A stretch of DNA of 64,000 bases from Herbaspirillum robiniae (GCF_002213415.1 NZ_NJGU01000008.1:1-64000); one strand, 5' to 3'. Shown: positions 9,518 through 18,978, counted from the stretch's first letter. Notes: generated by a model not told the origin, from the sequence alone. Numbers and translations: made by a program.

Positions 9518-10690
9518 ATGAAAAAATCTCTGCTGGCACTGGCCGTCCTCGGCGCGTTCGCAGGTGCTGCTCAAGCACAAAGCTCCGTTACTATCTACGG
9601 TATCGTTGATACCGGTATCGCATACTCCAGCAAGGTTACCGGCGCCCCCGGCGGCGGCACCGGCAGCAAGTTCGGCCTGAACTCCGGCGTGATCCAAGGT
9701 TCCCGTATCGGCTTCAAGGGCGTTGAAGATCTGGGCGGCGGTCTGTCGGCCGTGTTCAACCTGGAAACCGGTTTCACCAACGATGACGGCGGCCTGCAAG
9801 GCGGCGACAACGTGACCTCCTCCAACCTGTTCCGCCGCAAGTCGGTGGTCGGTCTGGCTGGCGGCTTCGGTACCGTCCTGGTTGGTCGTCAAACCGACTA
9901 CGCTGACACCATCTCGGCATACACCGCTGTTGCTGACTTCGGCGGCGTGATCCAGAACTCCGGCTCGAACCTGAACCGTCTGCAAGGCGTTCGTTCGAAC
10001 AACTCGATCAGCTACACCACCACCAACCTGGGTGGCTTCACCGGTAACCTGATCTACGGCTTCGGCGAAACCGCTGGCAAGACCTCCGCTGGTCAAGCCT
10101 TCGGCATCGGCGGTAAGTACGAAAACGGTCCCCTGGGTCTGGGCCTGAACTACTACCAATCCAAGGCTGGTGCAACTCCTTCGGACGTTAGCCTGATCCC
10201 GGCTGCTGGTACCACCACCGCAACCGTCATCACCAACACCGCCAACGTCGGCAGCTCGGCTCAGAAGGTCCTGAACGTGGTCGCTTCGTACCAGTTCGGC
10301 CCGGCACGCGTGTACGCCAACTACTCGCGCGTCAAGCAAGATCTGAACACCGTCGGCACCGCTGGCTTCACCGCTGGTACCCGTACCCTGGCAGCTTCGA
10401 AGAAGGCTGACATCTACGAAATCGGTACTGCATACGCTCTGAGCCCGTCCCTGAAGCTGCTGGCTGCTGTGGACCACGCTCGTGCCGACATCGACGGCAG
10501 CGGCACCAAGGGTAAGCTGACCCAGATCTCCCTGGGCGCTGACTACTGGCTGTCGAAGCGTACCGACATGTACGCCTTCCTGTCGAACATGCGCGCTACC
10601 GACCTGGTCAACCCGGGCGTGACCGGCGGTTCGACCGGTTCCGATGCTAGCCAAACCGCTGTCATCGTCGGCGTTCGCCACAAGTTCTAA
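9518..10690 (+). CDS. outer membrane porin, OmpC-type betaproteobacterial family
   Basis: A 390-residue general porin that would form a trimeric 16-strand beta barrel for passive uptake of small solutes. Residues 1-20 are a classic signal peptide (two Lys, hydrophobic core, cleavage after AQA). The mature protein begins SSVTIYGIVDTGIAY, the signature start of Burkholderiales porins, and ends in a terminal Phe (RHKF) needed for BAM-dependent assembly. Codon use differs from neighbouring genes, with many GCT, GTT and GGT codons, as expected for a very highly expressed protein. It has its own terminator and interrupts the otherwise familiar dapF-DUF484-xerC order. Confidence 0.95.
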   Translation: MKKSLLALAVLGAFAGAAQAQSSVTIYGIVDTGIAYSSKVTGAPGGGTGSKFGLNSGVIQGSRIGFKGVEDLGGGLSAVFNLETGFTNDDGGLQGGDNVTSSNLFRRKSVVGLAGGFGTVLVGRQTDYADTISAYTAVADFGGVIQNSGSNLNRLQGVRSNNSISYTTTNLGGFTGNLIYGFGETAGKTSAGQAFGIGGKYENGPLGLGLNYYQSKAGATPSDVSLIPAAGTTTATVITNTANVGSSAQKVLNVVASYQFGPARVYANYSRVKQDLNTVGTAGFTAGTRTLAASKKADIYEIGTAYALSPSLKLLAAVDHARADIDGSGTKGKLTQISLGADYWLSKRTDMYAFLSNMRATDLVNPGVTGGSTGSDASQTAVIVGVRHKF

Positions 10691-11035
10691 TTCAAGGATT
10701 TGAACCCGGCATGAAAATGTCGGACTTCAAGACTTGAGTTGAAACTGATTCGGGCTTGCATGAGCAATCATGCAAGCCCGTTTCTTTTGTGCGTTTCATC
10801 TGTACCCTTCTTTTACATCCCGCCTTTGCGTCTTCCGCTTTTGGCATATCCGGGATGCTCCCGGACGCAAAAAGCGGCAAAGTTGCCGCCGGAAGGCCCG
10901 CAAAGCGCCCGAGGCGATTGTCAGCGTTTCCGATAGCGAGGATAATCTCGCGATAATTTCAGGCTTGCCGGCCGGCATGACAAAATGCTTCCGGCCAGAC
11001 AGCGTGCCTGTCCCACCATAACAACTAAGCTCGCA
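10691..11035. other. 345-base intergenic region between the porin and the DUF484 gene
   Basis: The region begins with the porin terminator. Further on is a small inverted repeat GCGAG-GATAAT-CTCGC (10936-10951). No open frame here has a credible ribosome site, and no promoter with two good hexamers was found for the DUF484 gene. Confidence 0.4.
10751..10788 (+). terminator. porin terminator
   Basis: A 13-base stem (10751-10763 with 10768-10780) around a GCAA tetraloop is followed by TTTCTTTT. It is about 60 bases after the porin stop codon. Confidence 0.85.
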
Positions 11036-11704
11036 ATGACCACCCAACTGGACTCCGATCTGATTGCCGAATATCTGCTCGATCACCCTCATTTCTTCGA
11101 GGAGCATGCCGAGCTGCTGTCGACCGTCAAATTGACCAGCCCGGTCATGGGCCGCGCCGTGTCGCTGCAGGAACGCCAGATGGAAATCCTGCGCGAGAAG
11201 ATCCGCGTACAGGAACTGCACATGGCCGACCTGATGCGCATCGCCCAGGAAAACGACGAGATCACCAACAAGTTCCAGGCCTGGACCCGCGCCCTGCTGC
11301 TCACGCGCGGCGAAGGCGACCTGCCGCGCGCGCTTGTCGATCAATTGAAGGAAATCTTCCACGTGCCGCAAGTCACGGTGCGCCTGTGGACGCTGGGCGA
11401 AGCCCACGCGGACAACTGGGCCACCCTGTCGGTATCGGAAGACGCCCGCATCTTCGCCAACGGACTGTCGGCGCCGTTCTGCGGACCGAACAAGGATTTC
11501 GAAGCCGCCACCTGGCTCGAAGACGGCGCCTCGGTCAAATCGGTCGCCATCCTGCCGCTGCGCGTGGGCGCATCGCCGGACGCCTTCGGCCTGCTGGTGC
11601 TGGGCTCGCCCGACCCCAACCGCTTCACCGCGGACATGGGCACCGACTTCCTCACCCGCATCGGTGAAACCGCCAGCGCCGCACTGGCCTGCCTGCTGCG
11701 CTGA
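11036..11704 (+). CDS. DUF484 family protein (YigA-like)
   Basis: A 222-residue soluble protein of the DUF484 family, whose members look like GAF-type domains. The opening IAEYLLDHPHFFEEHAELL is the family hallmark. A predicted coiled-coil linker (about residues 40-75, rich in Glu/Arg/Gln) leads to the C-terminal GAF-like part. Function is unknown. The start at 11036 is chosen because it gives the family N-terminus; an ATG at 10985 adds 17 unrelated residues. It lies 57 bases before xerC, the same neighbour it has in enterobacteria (yigA-xerC), which hints at a link to chromosome dimer resolution or simply old synteny. Confidence 0.88.
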   Translation: MTTQLDSDLIAEYLLDHPHFFEEHAELLSTVKLTSPVMGRAVSLQERQMEILREKIRVQELHMADLMRIAQENDEITNKFQAWTRALLLTRGEGDLPRALVDQLKEIFHVPQVTVRLWTLGEAHADNWATLSVSEDARIFANGLSAPFCGPNKDFEAATWLEDGASVKSVAILPLRVGASPDAFGLLVLGSPDPNRFTADMGTDFLTRIGETASAALACLLR

Positions 11705-11761
11705 AACACACCGCAACCCGGACGCCGCCGCGCCTGACGGTGCGGCCCCGGTCCTGAACGA

Positions 11762-12760
11762 ATGGGCATGGATACCGCTCCACAATCGCTGATCCGGGAA
11801 TACCTCTCCTCCTTGCGCTCCCAGCGCAAGCTGTCGGAACACACCACCGACAATTACGGGCGCGACCTGCAGGAGCTGTGCGCGCTACTGTGGCCGCCGA
11901 CCAAAGAGGCGCCAACCGGCGCTGCCGAACCCGATTTGCGCAAGATCACCCAGGTCCAGATCCGCAAATGCGCGGCGCAGCTGCACGCGCGCGGCCTGAA
12001 CGCGCGTTCGATCTCGCGCAAGTTGTCGGCCTGGCGCGGCTTCTTCGCCTGGCTGTCGATGGAAGTGGAGCTCAAGGCCAATCCGGCCGACGGCGTGAAA
12101 GCGCCCAAGAAGAACAAACCCCTGCCCAAGGCGCTGGCCGCCGACGACGCCGTCCGGCTGGTGTCGCAGAGCGATCCCGGCAAGGATCCCTCGTCGTCGA
12201 TGGCGGCCTGCAACCGCGCCATGTTCGAGCTGTTGTATTCGAGCGGCCTGCGGGTTTCCGAACTGGGCGCGATCGACATCGCCGATGTGCGCGACGGCGC
12301 CTATGAATCGGCGGGATGGATCGATGCGGAAAACGCCGAAGTCACGGTTACCGGCAAGGGCGGCAAGAAGCGCAAGGTGCCGGTCGGCAAGGCGGCGCTG
12401 GAAGCGATAAGCGCATGGCTGCCGATCCGCGCGCCGCTGGTGAAGGCCGACAACGGCCCCGATTGCCACGCGCTGTTCCTGACCGAACGCGGTACCCGCA
12501 TGTCGCCGCGCGTGACGCAGCTGCGCCTGAAAGCCCACGGCAAATCGCTGGAAATGGCCAGCGACGTTCATCCGCACATGCTGCGGCATTCGTTCGCCAC
12601 TCACGTGCTGCAGAGTTCGGGCGACCTGCGCGCGGTGCAGGAGATGCTGGGCCACGCGTCGATTACGGCCACCCAGGTCTACACGGCGCTGGATTTCCAG
12701 CGCCTGGCGCAGGTCTACGACCAGGCCCATCCGCGCGCCAAGAAGAGCGATCCGAAGTAA
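11762..12760 (+). CDS. xerC: site-specific tyrosine recombinase XerC
   Basis: XerC acts with XerD at dif to resolve chromosome dimers before cell division. The 332-residue protein has the N-terminal SAM-like core-binding domain (about 1-110) and a complete catalytic set: Arg164 in SSGLRVSEL, a Lys in the GKGGKKRKV beta-hairpin near 205, His272 and Arg275 in HMLRHSFATH, His298 in LGHAS, and the nucleophile Tyr307. A second in-frame ATG six bases downstream (11768) is an equally possible start. It follows the DUF484 gene, as in enterobacteria. Confidence 0.96.
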   Translation: MGMDTAPQSLIREYLSSLRSQRKLSEHTTDNYGRDLQELCALLWPPTKEAPTGAAEPDLRKITQVQIRKCAAQLHARGLNARSISRKLSAWRGFFAWLSMEVELKANPADGVKAPKKNKPLPKALAADDAVRLVSQSDPGKDPSSSMAACNRAMFELLYSSGLRVSELGAIDIADVRDGAYESAGWIDAENAEVTVTGKGGKKRKVPVGKAALEAISAWLPIRAPLVKADNGPDCHALFLTERGTRMSPRVTQLRLKAHGKSLEMASDVHPHMLRHSFATHVLQSSGDLRAVQEMLGHASITATQVYTALDFQRLAQVYDQAHPRAKKSDPK

Positions 12761-12947
12761 GCGCCACTACCACCAACCCCGCCAATCCCGGCGAATGCCC
12801 GCGCGTAGCGAACACGCACGGCCCAAGACCGCCGCGCCGCAGCGGGAAAGGCTGCCCCGCATGGGCTAAAATAGCAATACGCCGCGCGCCATTGATCTGG
12901 CGCGCGCAGCGCCAAGCCAGCTTCTGGCAGACTGATTCACCACGCCG

Positions 12948-13520
12948 ATGCCGACCATGAAAGCCAAAGCCGATACCCCCCTCTCCAGCAGCCACGCCAA
13001 CCAGGCAGCCGCCATGGCCGCGCTGGCGGAGTCGCAACTGCGCGAGGCCGGCGTGCGGGTGACGCAGGCGCGGGTGAACGTGCTGGGCGCCTTGCTGGAA
13101 ACACGCAGCGCCGCCTCGCACCAGGATATCCAGGATCGCTTCGCCGGCATGGACCGGGTGACGCTGTATCGCGCCCTGGATTGCCTGACCGAGGCCGGCC
13201 TGGCACACAAGATCTCCAGCGACGACCGCATCTTCCGCTACAGCGCCGGCGCCGACCATCCCGAGCACGGCCTGCACGACCACTCGCACGGCAAGCAGCA
13301 CCAGCATGGCCACTTCAAGTGCACCCGCTGCGCGCGCGTGTTCTGCCTGGACGCCAGCGACGGCACCGACTTCCTGGCCACCGTGCTGCCCGACGCCGAC
13401 AAGCACCGCTCCACCGCCGCCCAGCTGCAGTCCGCCCTGCGCAAGACGCTGGGCAAGGGCTTCCAAAGCCACGAAGTGGAATTGACCATCAAGGGCTGGT
13501 GCGCGGACTGCGCGGATTGA
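12948..13520 (+). CDS. Fur-family transcriptional regulator, probably Zur-like
   Basis: A 190-residue Fur-superfamily repressor. Residues about 30-90 form the winged helix (LREAGVRVTQARVNVLGALL, then DRVTLYRALDCLTEAGL). A His-rich linker (HDHSHGKQHQHGH, near 113-125) precedes the metal-binding CTRC, and the protein ends in CADC, giving two CXXC pairs for a structural zinc. The His-rich loop and short C-terminus suggest a zinc-responsive Zur more than iron-responsive Fur, but this is inference. ATG at 12957 is an alternative start. No zinc transporter gene is adjacent, so its targets are elsewhere. Confidence 0.85.
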   Translation: MPTMKAKADTPLSSSHANQAAAMAALAESQLREAGVRVTQARVNVLGALLETRSAASHQDIQDRFAGMDRVTLYRALDCLTEAGLAHKISSDDRIFRYSAGADHPEHGLHDHSHGKQHQHGHFKCTRCARVFCLDASDGTDFLATVLPDADKHRSTAAQLQSALRKTLGKGFQSHEVELTIKGWCADCAD

Positions 13521-13559
13521 ATCCGCGCCCGCCTCTGCTTCCTCCCCTCCCCCGCCGCT

Positions 13560-14294
13560 TCAGCGTGCGGCGCCCAGCTTGGCCAGGCGCCGCGGCAGCT
13601 TGCGCACCGAACTCACCTTGACGTCGACATAGGAAGGCAGGCGGCTGCGCACGCGCTGCGCCGTCAGGTGGCCCAGCATCGCATTGCCGATCAGGTACTG
13701 GGTCACCCACGCCGTGCGTACGCCCAGTTCGCGCGCGGTCTTCAGGTTGTCCACCGTGTCTTCCACCAGGATGCAGCGGCGCGGGTTGATCTTCTCGCGC
13801 GCCAGCAGCTTGCGCAGCATCAGGCGCGACGGCTTGGGACGCAGCTGGCGATGCACGTGCATCGCCTCGATGGAGATGTGGTGCGAGAAATGACGATGCA
13901 GCCCGAGGTGTCGCAGCAACTCGCGCGAATAGCGGCGCGGCGCGTTGGTCAACAGGATCTTGCGCCCCGGCAGCTGCTGCAGCCAGCGGCCGATGCCACG
14001 CTCGGCGCGCACCATGCCCGGCAGGTCGTCAAACAGATGGGCCTCGTGCAGGAAATCCTCGATGCGCACGCCGTGGTGGCGCACCATGCCCAAAAGCGTG
14101 GCGCCGTACAGCTTCCAGTAGTGGCGCCGCAGATGGTTCACCGCGGCCTCGTCGGACGGATGGCCGCCCTCCTCCAGCACGCGTGTGATGTAGCGGTTCA
14201 TGTTGGCGTTGATGGTCGGGAAAATCGCGTGCGACGCGTTGTGCAGCGTATTGTCGAGATCGAACAGCCAGAGCGGTGTAGTATTTGACGCCAT
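13560..14294 (-). CDS. HAD-superfamily pyrimidine 5'-nucleotidase (SDT1/PhoG-like)
   Basis: A 244-residue haloacid dehalogenase-type phosphatase. Motif I is FDLDNTLH (residues 11-18, nucleophile Asp12 and acid Asp14), motif II is LLTNAP near residue 117, and motif III/IV is the KPSRLML then ILVEDTVDNL region (about 155-185). The overall form matches the pyrimidine 5'-nucleotidase subgroup that removes phosphate from UMP/CMP-like compounds. In related Burkholderiales this gene lies near argB and slmA; here a TraB-like gene sits between it and argB. The C-terminal 30 residues are basic. Confidence 0.88.
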   Translation of the reverse strand: MASNTTPLWLFDLDNTLHNASHAIFPTINANMNRYITRVLEEGGHPSDEAAVNHLRRHYWKLYGATLLGMVRHHGVRIEDFLHEAHLFDDLPGMVRAERGIGRWLQQLPGRKILLTNAPRRYSRELLRHLGLHRHFSHHISIEAMHVHRQLRPKPSRLMLRKLLAREKINPRRCILVEDTVDNLKTARELGVRTAWVTQYLIGNAMLGHLTAQRVRSRLPSYVDVKVSSVRKLPRRLAKLGAAR

Positions 14295-14362
14295 GATTCA
14301 GACCAGCCGCATCCGCGCCCGGATGGGCGGAAAACGACCAGGTAACAAGGGAAAGGCAAGCA

Positions 14363-15298
14363 GTGAAAGGTTTTGCGCAACGACTGATTATAGTGACATT
14401 GGCTCTGCTGTTCTGCTTTTACCTGCCGGCGCGCAACGTCGCGGCGGCGGCGCCGGAGGCCGCCAACAACGACGCACCCAGGCGCGGCGCGCTGTACCGC
14501 ATCTCCGACGGCCGCCACACGCTGCACCTGTTCGGCACCATCCACGTCGGCGCGCCCGATTTCTATCCGCTGGAAAGCCGCATCATGCGCGCCATCGACC
14601 AGGCGTCGACCCTGGCGCTTGAACTCGACCCGCAAAACGCCGGCGCGCTGCAGGCCGCCGTCGCACGTCACGGCCTCTATCCCGACGGCCGGCGCTATGA
14701 GCAGGAACTGGCGCCCGAACTGGCCAGGCGCACCACCGCGGCGCTTCGGCGCTACCAGTTGCCGGCCGAGCGCCTGCAGAACTTCCGCCCCTGGATGCTG
14801 GCCACCGCGCTGACCGTGCAGGAGTACGCCAGCGGCGGCTACAAGCCCGAACTGGCGGTGGACAGCTATCTCGCCGGCGCGGTGCGCGCCCATGGCGGCA
14901 AGGTGATCGAACTGGAGAGCGCCGAGCGCCAGATGTCGGTCTTCAGCCGGCTGGACGCCGCGCAGCAGGCGCAATTCCTGGGCGACACGCTCGACGAGCT
15001 GGATGACGCCGACCTCGCCCGCAAGCTCGACGAACTGGTCGGCGCCTGGCGCCGCGCCGACAGCGGCGGCTTTGCCCAGGCGCTGCGGGAAATGGACGAC
15101 GACAAGTCCTTCGCCAGCCGCTTCACCCGCCACGCCCTGCTGGACGAGCGCAACCCCGGCCTGGCCGACGGCATCGCCGCGCTGCTGGCCGGGCAGGACA
15201 AGGCGGTGGCCGCCATCGGCATCCTGCACCTGGTGGGCCCGGGCAGCGTGCCGGAACTGCTCCAGCGCAAGGGCCTGCAAGTGGAACAGCTCTACTGA
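14363..15298 (+). CDS. TraB/GumN family protein with signal peptide
   Basis: A 311-residue protein starting at GTG, with GGGAAAGG about ten bases upstream. Residues 1-30 form a signal peptide (IIVTLALLFCFYL core, cleavage near AAA). The mature part carries the TraB/GumN motif LHLFGTIHVGAPDF (near 50-62), with the conserved GXXH, and a second GILHLVGPGS near the end (about 286-295). The fold is related to Tiki-type metalloproteases, so a periplasmic hydrolase is plausible; no substrate is known. It is divergent from the HAD gene and convergent with argB. Confidence 0.85.
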   Translation: MKGFAQRLIIVTLALLFCFYLPARNVAAAAPEAANNDAPRRGALYRISDGRHTLHLFGTIHVGAPDFYPLESRIMRAIDQASTLALELDPQNAGALQAAVARHGLYPDGRRYEQELAPELARRTTAALRRYQLPAERLQNFRPWMLATALTVQEYASGGYKPELAVDSYLAGAVRAHGGKVIELESAERQMSVFSRLDAAQQAQFLGDTLDELDDADLARKLDELVGAWRRADSGGFAQALREMDDDKSFASRFTRHALLDERNPGLADGIAALLAGQDKAVAAIGILHLVGPGSVPELLQRKGLQVEQLY

Positions 15299-15365
15299 GG
15301 TCGCCCGCCAGACAGCGGGCGACGTCGGCACAGACGACCAGTACCGACAAGGCCGGCGCAAACGA

Positions 15366-15393
15366 AAAAGGGATGAGCAAGCTCATCCCTTTT
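15366..15393. terminator. bidirectional terminator between the TraB gene and argB
   Basis: A 13-base stem (15366-15378 with 15381-15393) with a two-base AA gap has A4 on one edge and T4 on the other. It serves the two convergent genes. Confidence 0.8.
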
Positions 15394-15449
15394 GTATTGG
15401 CGCCAACCGCGCCCCCGTCGCCTGTGCGGAAGCGGGAGCCGCGGTGCCG

Positions 15450-16343
15450 TCAGTGCGAACGGATCATGGTGCCGAAGGCCTGTTCGGTCAGCACTTCCAG
15501 CAGCAGCGAGTGCTCGATGCGGCCGTCGATGATGTGCACGGTGTTCACGCCCGACTTGGCCGCGTCCAGCGCCGAGGAGATCTTCGGCAGCATGCCGCCG
15601 GAGATGGTGCCGTCGGCGAACATCTCGTCGATCTCGCGCGCCGACAGGTCGGTCAGCAGGTTGCCGGCCTTGTCCTGCACGCCGGCGATGTTGGTCATCA
15701 TGATCAGCTTTTCGGCATGCAGGATCTCGGCGATCTTGCCGGCCACCACGTCGGCGTTGATGTTATAGGCCTGGCCGTCGTCGCCGAAGCCGATCGGCGA
15801 GATGATGGGGATGAAGGCGTCGTCCTGCAGCGCCTTGACCACCGCCGGGTTGATCGCCTCGATTTCACCCACGTAGCCGATGTCCAGGAATTGGCCCGGC
15901 TTTTCCTTGTCCGGCATCTGCATCTTGCGCGCACGGATCAGGCCGCCGTCCTTGCCGGTCAGGCCCACCGCCTGGCCGCCGTAATGATTGATCAGCATCA
16001 CGATGTCCTGCTGCACTTCGCCGCCCAGCACCCATTCCACCACTTCCATGGTCTCTTCGTCGGTAATGCGCATGCCTTGCACGAAGGTGCCCTGCTTGCC
16101 GATCTTCTTGAGCGCCGCATCGATCTGCGGGCCGCCGCCGTGGACCACCACCGGGTTCATGCCGACCAGCTTCAGCAGGATCACATCGCGCGCGAAGCCG
16201 TGCTTCAGGCTTTCCTCGGTCATCGCATTGCCGCCGTATTTGACGACGATGGTCTTCCCGTGGAACTTGCGGATGTACGGCAGCGCCTCGGCCAGGATTT
16301 CGGCTTTGATCTGGGGCGCTACTTTGGTGAGGTCGGTGGTCAT
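15450..16343 (-). CDS. argB: acetylglutamate kinase
   Basis: ArgB phosphorylates N-acetylglutamate in the second step of arginine synthesis. The 297-residue product has the amino-acid-kinase signatures: VVKYGGNAM (near 33-41) for ATP phosphates, [11 protein letters not shown] (near 64-74) for the acyl substrate, and the [13 protein letters not shown] motif near 188. It starts about 105 bases after the SPOR gene on the same strand. A TAAAAT -10-like element (about 16381-16386) upstream of the ATG suggests an independent promoter. Confidence 0.96.
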   Translation of the reverse strand: MTTDLTKVAPQIKAEILAEALPYIRKFHGKTIVVKYGGNAMTEESLKHGFARDVILLKLVGMNPVVVHGGGPQIDAALKKIGKQGTFVQGMRITDEETMEVVEWVLGGEVQQDIVMLINHYGGQAVGLTGKDGGLIRARKMQMPDKEKPGQFLDIGYVGEIEAINPAVVKALQDDAFIPIISPIGFGDDGQAYNINADVVAGKIAEILHAEKLIMMTNIAGVQDKAGNLLTDLSAREIDEMFADGTISGGMLPKISSALDAAKSGVNTVHIIDGRIEHSLLLEVLTEQAFGTMIRSH

Positions 16344-16448
16344 GGCGGAGTCCTGTGGCTAGGTGGATTCGAGGAACGCGATTTTACATGGAAAGAAGAA
16401 TTCGTTCGTGAGGAATGCTTGCTCTGTGCACGAACGGCAACGCCGGGC

Positions 16449-17270
16449 TCAGGCAGAGCAGGAGCGGATCTCCTGATCCGGGAAGGCGCTCTTGATGCGC
16501 TCCAGCGCCGACCGCGAATCCGGGCTCAGGTCACGCAGCTGGAACACCTGTTTGCCGGCTCCGGAACGACGCGCAATGATGCGCGCGCTGCGCAGGCCCT
16601 TGGCGATCAGCTGGCCGACATAGGCCTTGGCAGCCTCCTCGGTGCGGAAGATCCCCAGCGAGATGCCGTAGCGCAGCGCCGGATTGGGGAAACTGTCGGG
16701 AATCACGTAGAAATCGCCGATGCCCAGGCGCCGCAGCTCGGCGGTGCGGCGGTCGGCGCCGTCGCGGCCACCTTGCGGCGGGATATAGACCATGTGGCTG
16801 GTCACGTCCTGGGTCAGCTTCTGGACCACCTTGTCGCCCAGGTTGAGGCTGGCCAGCTGAGTGGAAAAGCGGCGCGCGTCAGTGGCGCTGAAGTTGCCGA
16901 CCTCGGTACAGGACGGCGCGCCGGGAGCGGCCTGCGCCACCTGCGTGGTCGGCGCGGCCGCGGCAGCGGCGGTCGCCCCTGCGGGAGCGGGAGTGGCAGG
17001 AGTAGCAGGAGCTGCGGGAGCGCCGGCGGCCGGCGCCTGGTCGGGCTTGGCCGCGGCGTCGGGCGCGGCTTGCGCCTCTTGCGTGCGCACCTGGGGCACC
17101 AATTTTTCGCTGTTGGGCGGCAGGATGCTCAGCAATTCGGGACGCAGCTGTTCCGCCAGGCGCTGCGGCTCCCGGCGCTCGGACGCGGCCGCGCCCAAAT
17201 AGCCGCGCTGCAATCCGAACAGCACCACATTGCCCACCACCAGTAGCCAAAAGAACAATTTCAGCTTCAT
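16449..17270 (-). CDS. membrane-anchored SPOR-domain protein
   Basis: A 273-residue protein with one N-terminal transmembrane helix (residues 4-20), a long Ala/Pro-rich linker (about 70-120) and a C-terminal SPOR domain (about 125-265; YGISLGIFRTEEAAKAYVGQL is the core). SPOR domains bind denuded septal peptidoglycan, so a role in cell division or cell-wall remodelling is likely. One Cys near residue 124 and another near the C-terminus (CSA) could form a disulfide in the periplasm. It is the last gene of the birA-coaX-SPOR group, starting about 53 bases after coaX. Confidence 0.85.
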   Translation of the reverse strand: MKLKLFFWLLVVGNVVLFGLQRGYLGAAASERREPQRLAEQLRPELLSILPPNSEKLVPQVRTQEAQAAPDAAAKPDQAPAAGAPAAPATPATPAPAGATAAAAAAPTTQVAQAAPGAPSCTEVGNFSATDARRFSTQLASLNLGDKVVQKLTQDVTSHMVYIPPQGGRDGADRRTAELRRLGIGDFYVIPDSFPNPALRYGISLGIFRTEEAAKAYVGQLIAKGLRSARIIARRSGAGKQVFQLRDLSPDSRSALERIKSAFPDQEIRSCSA

Positions 17271-17323
17271 CCGCGCGTCGTCTTCCTTTGCCTGAATCCT
17301 TGATGCCTTGATGAAAGGGCGGC

Positions 17324-18118
17324 TCAGCCGCCTGAGGTCGCGGCCGCATGCAGGCCGATCAGAACCAGATTATCCACTTTTTCCAGGGGAACATCGCCCA
17401 GCGCCAGATGCGGCGCCAGCACCGCGCCCGCGCCGCCGGCCAGCAGGCAGCGCAGCGCGCCGCCCGGCCGGGCGCGGCGGCGCTCGGCCAGCGCATGCTC
17501 GATGGCGCCGGCCTGGGCCGCGATGCAGCCCGAGACGATGGCGTCCACGGTATTGTCGGCGAAGGCCTGGGCCGGCGGCGCCACCTCGCCGATCTGCGGC
17601 AACTGGGCCGTGGACAGCGCCAGCGAGGTCGCCATCGTGCCCAGCCCGGGCAGGATCATGCCGCCCTCGAACACGCCGTCGGCGCTGACCGCGTCGATGG
17701 TGGTCGCGGTGCCGCAGGTGGCCACCAGCAGGTCTTCCCCGGGGAACAGCGAACGCGCGCCGATGGCCGCCGCGAACCGGTCGCAGCCCAGTTGAGCGGG
17801 ATTGCGATAACCGTTGCGCAGGCCGGCGCGCTCAGGCGTCGAGGCGAACCATTCGATCGCGATGCCGGGGCCGAAGGCCTCCTTGAGCGAGGCCTCCAGG
17901 CTGTCGCGCAAACCCGGGCCGGCGACATTGGACACCCAGGCCGCATGCACCGGGCCGAGCGCGCGCCACGCATCGGCCAGTTGCGCCGCATCGCCGCGCG
18001 CCAGCGCGCCCTCGTGCAGCCAGCGGCCGGCTCCGGCGCGTTCGCGCCCGGCCATCGCCCACTTGATGCGGGTGTTGCCGGCGTCGATCAGCAATACCAT
18101 CTGCGGCCCCACGCTCAT
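17324..18118 (-). CDS. coaX: type III pantothenate kinase
   Basis: CoaX phosphorylates pantothenate in the first step of coenzyme A synthesis. The 264-residue product has the ASKHA-fold motifs LLIDAGNTRIKWA (near 9-21, phosphate 1), LGCDRFAAAIGA (near 115-126) and VATCGTATTIDAV (near 137-149). The ATG at 18118 overlaps the birA stop as ATGA, so translation is coupled. A second ATG at 18100 also gives a typical N-terminus. BirA and CoaX are commonly paired in proteobacteria (sometimes fused), linking biotin and CoA metabolism. Confidence 0.93.
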   Translation of the reverse strand: MSVGPQMVLLIDAGNTRIKWAMAGRERAGAGRWLHEGALARGDAAQLADAWRALGPVHAAWVSNVAGPGLRDSLEASLKEAFGPGIAIEWFASTPERAGLRNGYRNPAQLGCDRFAAAIGARSLFPGEDLLVATCGTATTIDAVSADGVFEGGMILPGLGTMATSLALSTAQLPQIGEVAPPAQAFADNTVDAIVSGCIAAQAGAIEHALAERRRARPGGALRCLLAGGAGAVLAPHLALGDVPLEKVDNLVLIGLHAAATSGG

Positions 18119-18978
18119 GACTGCAGGCGCAACGACAGGTCGCCGGCCAGCACCGCCACCTGGCCCGCCTCGGTATCCATCAGGAAACGCCCCATCATGT
18201 CGACGCCCGCCGCCGTGCCCTCATGCACCACGCGACCGTTGTCGAGGATGCGCACCTGCTGGCCGGCATACGCATGGAATGATTGCCAGCGCTCGACGAA
18301 GGCGCCGAAGCCGCGCCGCTCGAACTCCACCAGCACATCGGCCAGCGCACTGGTGATGATGGCCAGCACGGTCTCGCGCGGCTGCTTTTGCAGTTCGGGT
18401 GCGGCGCCGACGGCGCGCTGCAATTCGGCCTCGAGTTCGGGCGGCACCGCCAGGTTCAGGCCGATGCCGATCACCGCCCAGGTGGCGTCGCCGCGGCCGC
18501 CGTCGGCGGCGGTTTCAATCAGGATGCCGGCCAGCTTGGCGCCGTCGCGCAGCACGTCGTTGGGCCATTTCAGCTGCGCCTGCACGCCGAACACCTCGAG
18601 CGCCTCGGCCAGCGCCACGCCGATGGCCAGCGGCAGGCCCAGGAGCGCATGCAGCGGACGCCCGAAACGCCAGGCCAGCGAAAAGGTCAGCGACGATTCC
18701 GGCATGGTGCGCCAGGGGCGGCCGGCGCGGCCGCGACCGGCGGTCTGGCGGTCGGCCACGCGCAGCAGCGGGCGCTGCAGGCTGGGCAGGCGCTGCATCA
18801 GGTCGACGTTGGTGGAGCCGGTGCGGGCCACCGCCTCGACATCGATGCGCTTGACGTTGGGGTTGTCGGATCCGGCCAGCAGGGTGGCGATGCGCTCGGC
18901 ATGCACCAGCAGCGAATGGCCTTCGCCGGCGCCGGGTTCGGAGGACGCCGCCGGAGGCAGCTTGGATGTCATGTTCAT
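18115..18978 (-). CDS. birA: biotin--[acetyl-CoA-carboxylase] ligase (monofunctional)
   Basis: BirA activates biotin as biotinyl-AMP and attaches it to the BCCP subunit of carboxylases. The 287-residue protein has GRGRAGRPW (biotinyl-AMP loop, near residue 83-91) and KWPNDVL with KLAGIL (near 137-152). It lacks the N-terminal winged helix of the E. coli repressor form, so it cannot act as the biotin-operon repressor. The start is uncertain: MNMTSK at 18978 lies seven bases after a TACAAT (18986-18991) with no ribosome site, suggesting a leaderless mRNA; ATG at 18972 is the alternative. Confidence 0.93.
   Translation of the reverse strand: MNMTSKLPPAASSEPGAGEGHSLLVHAERIATLLAGSDNPNVKRIDVEAVARTGSTNVDLMQRLPSLQRPLLRVADRQTAGRGRAGRPWRTMPESSLTFSLAWRFGRPLHALLGLPLAIGVALAEALEVFGVQAQLKWPNDVLRDGAKLAGILIETAADGGRGDATWAVIGIGLNLAVPPELEAELQRAVGAAPELQKQPRETVLAIITSALADVLVEFERRGFGAFVERWQSFHAYAGQQVRILDNGRVVHEGTAAGVDMMGRFLMDTEAGQVAVLAGDLSLRLQS

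Noticed and set aside
15003..17246. 747-codon plus-strand frame across the end of the TraB gene, argB and the SPOR gene
   Set aside because: Antisense to two certain genes, runs through a bidirectional terminator and has no protein family features.
18115..18978. BirA as a biotin-operon repressor
   Set aside because: The N-terminal winged helix needed for DNA binding is missing.
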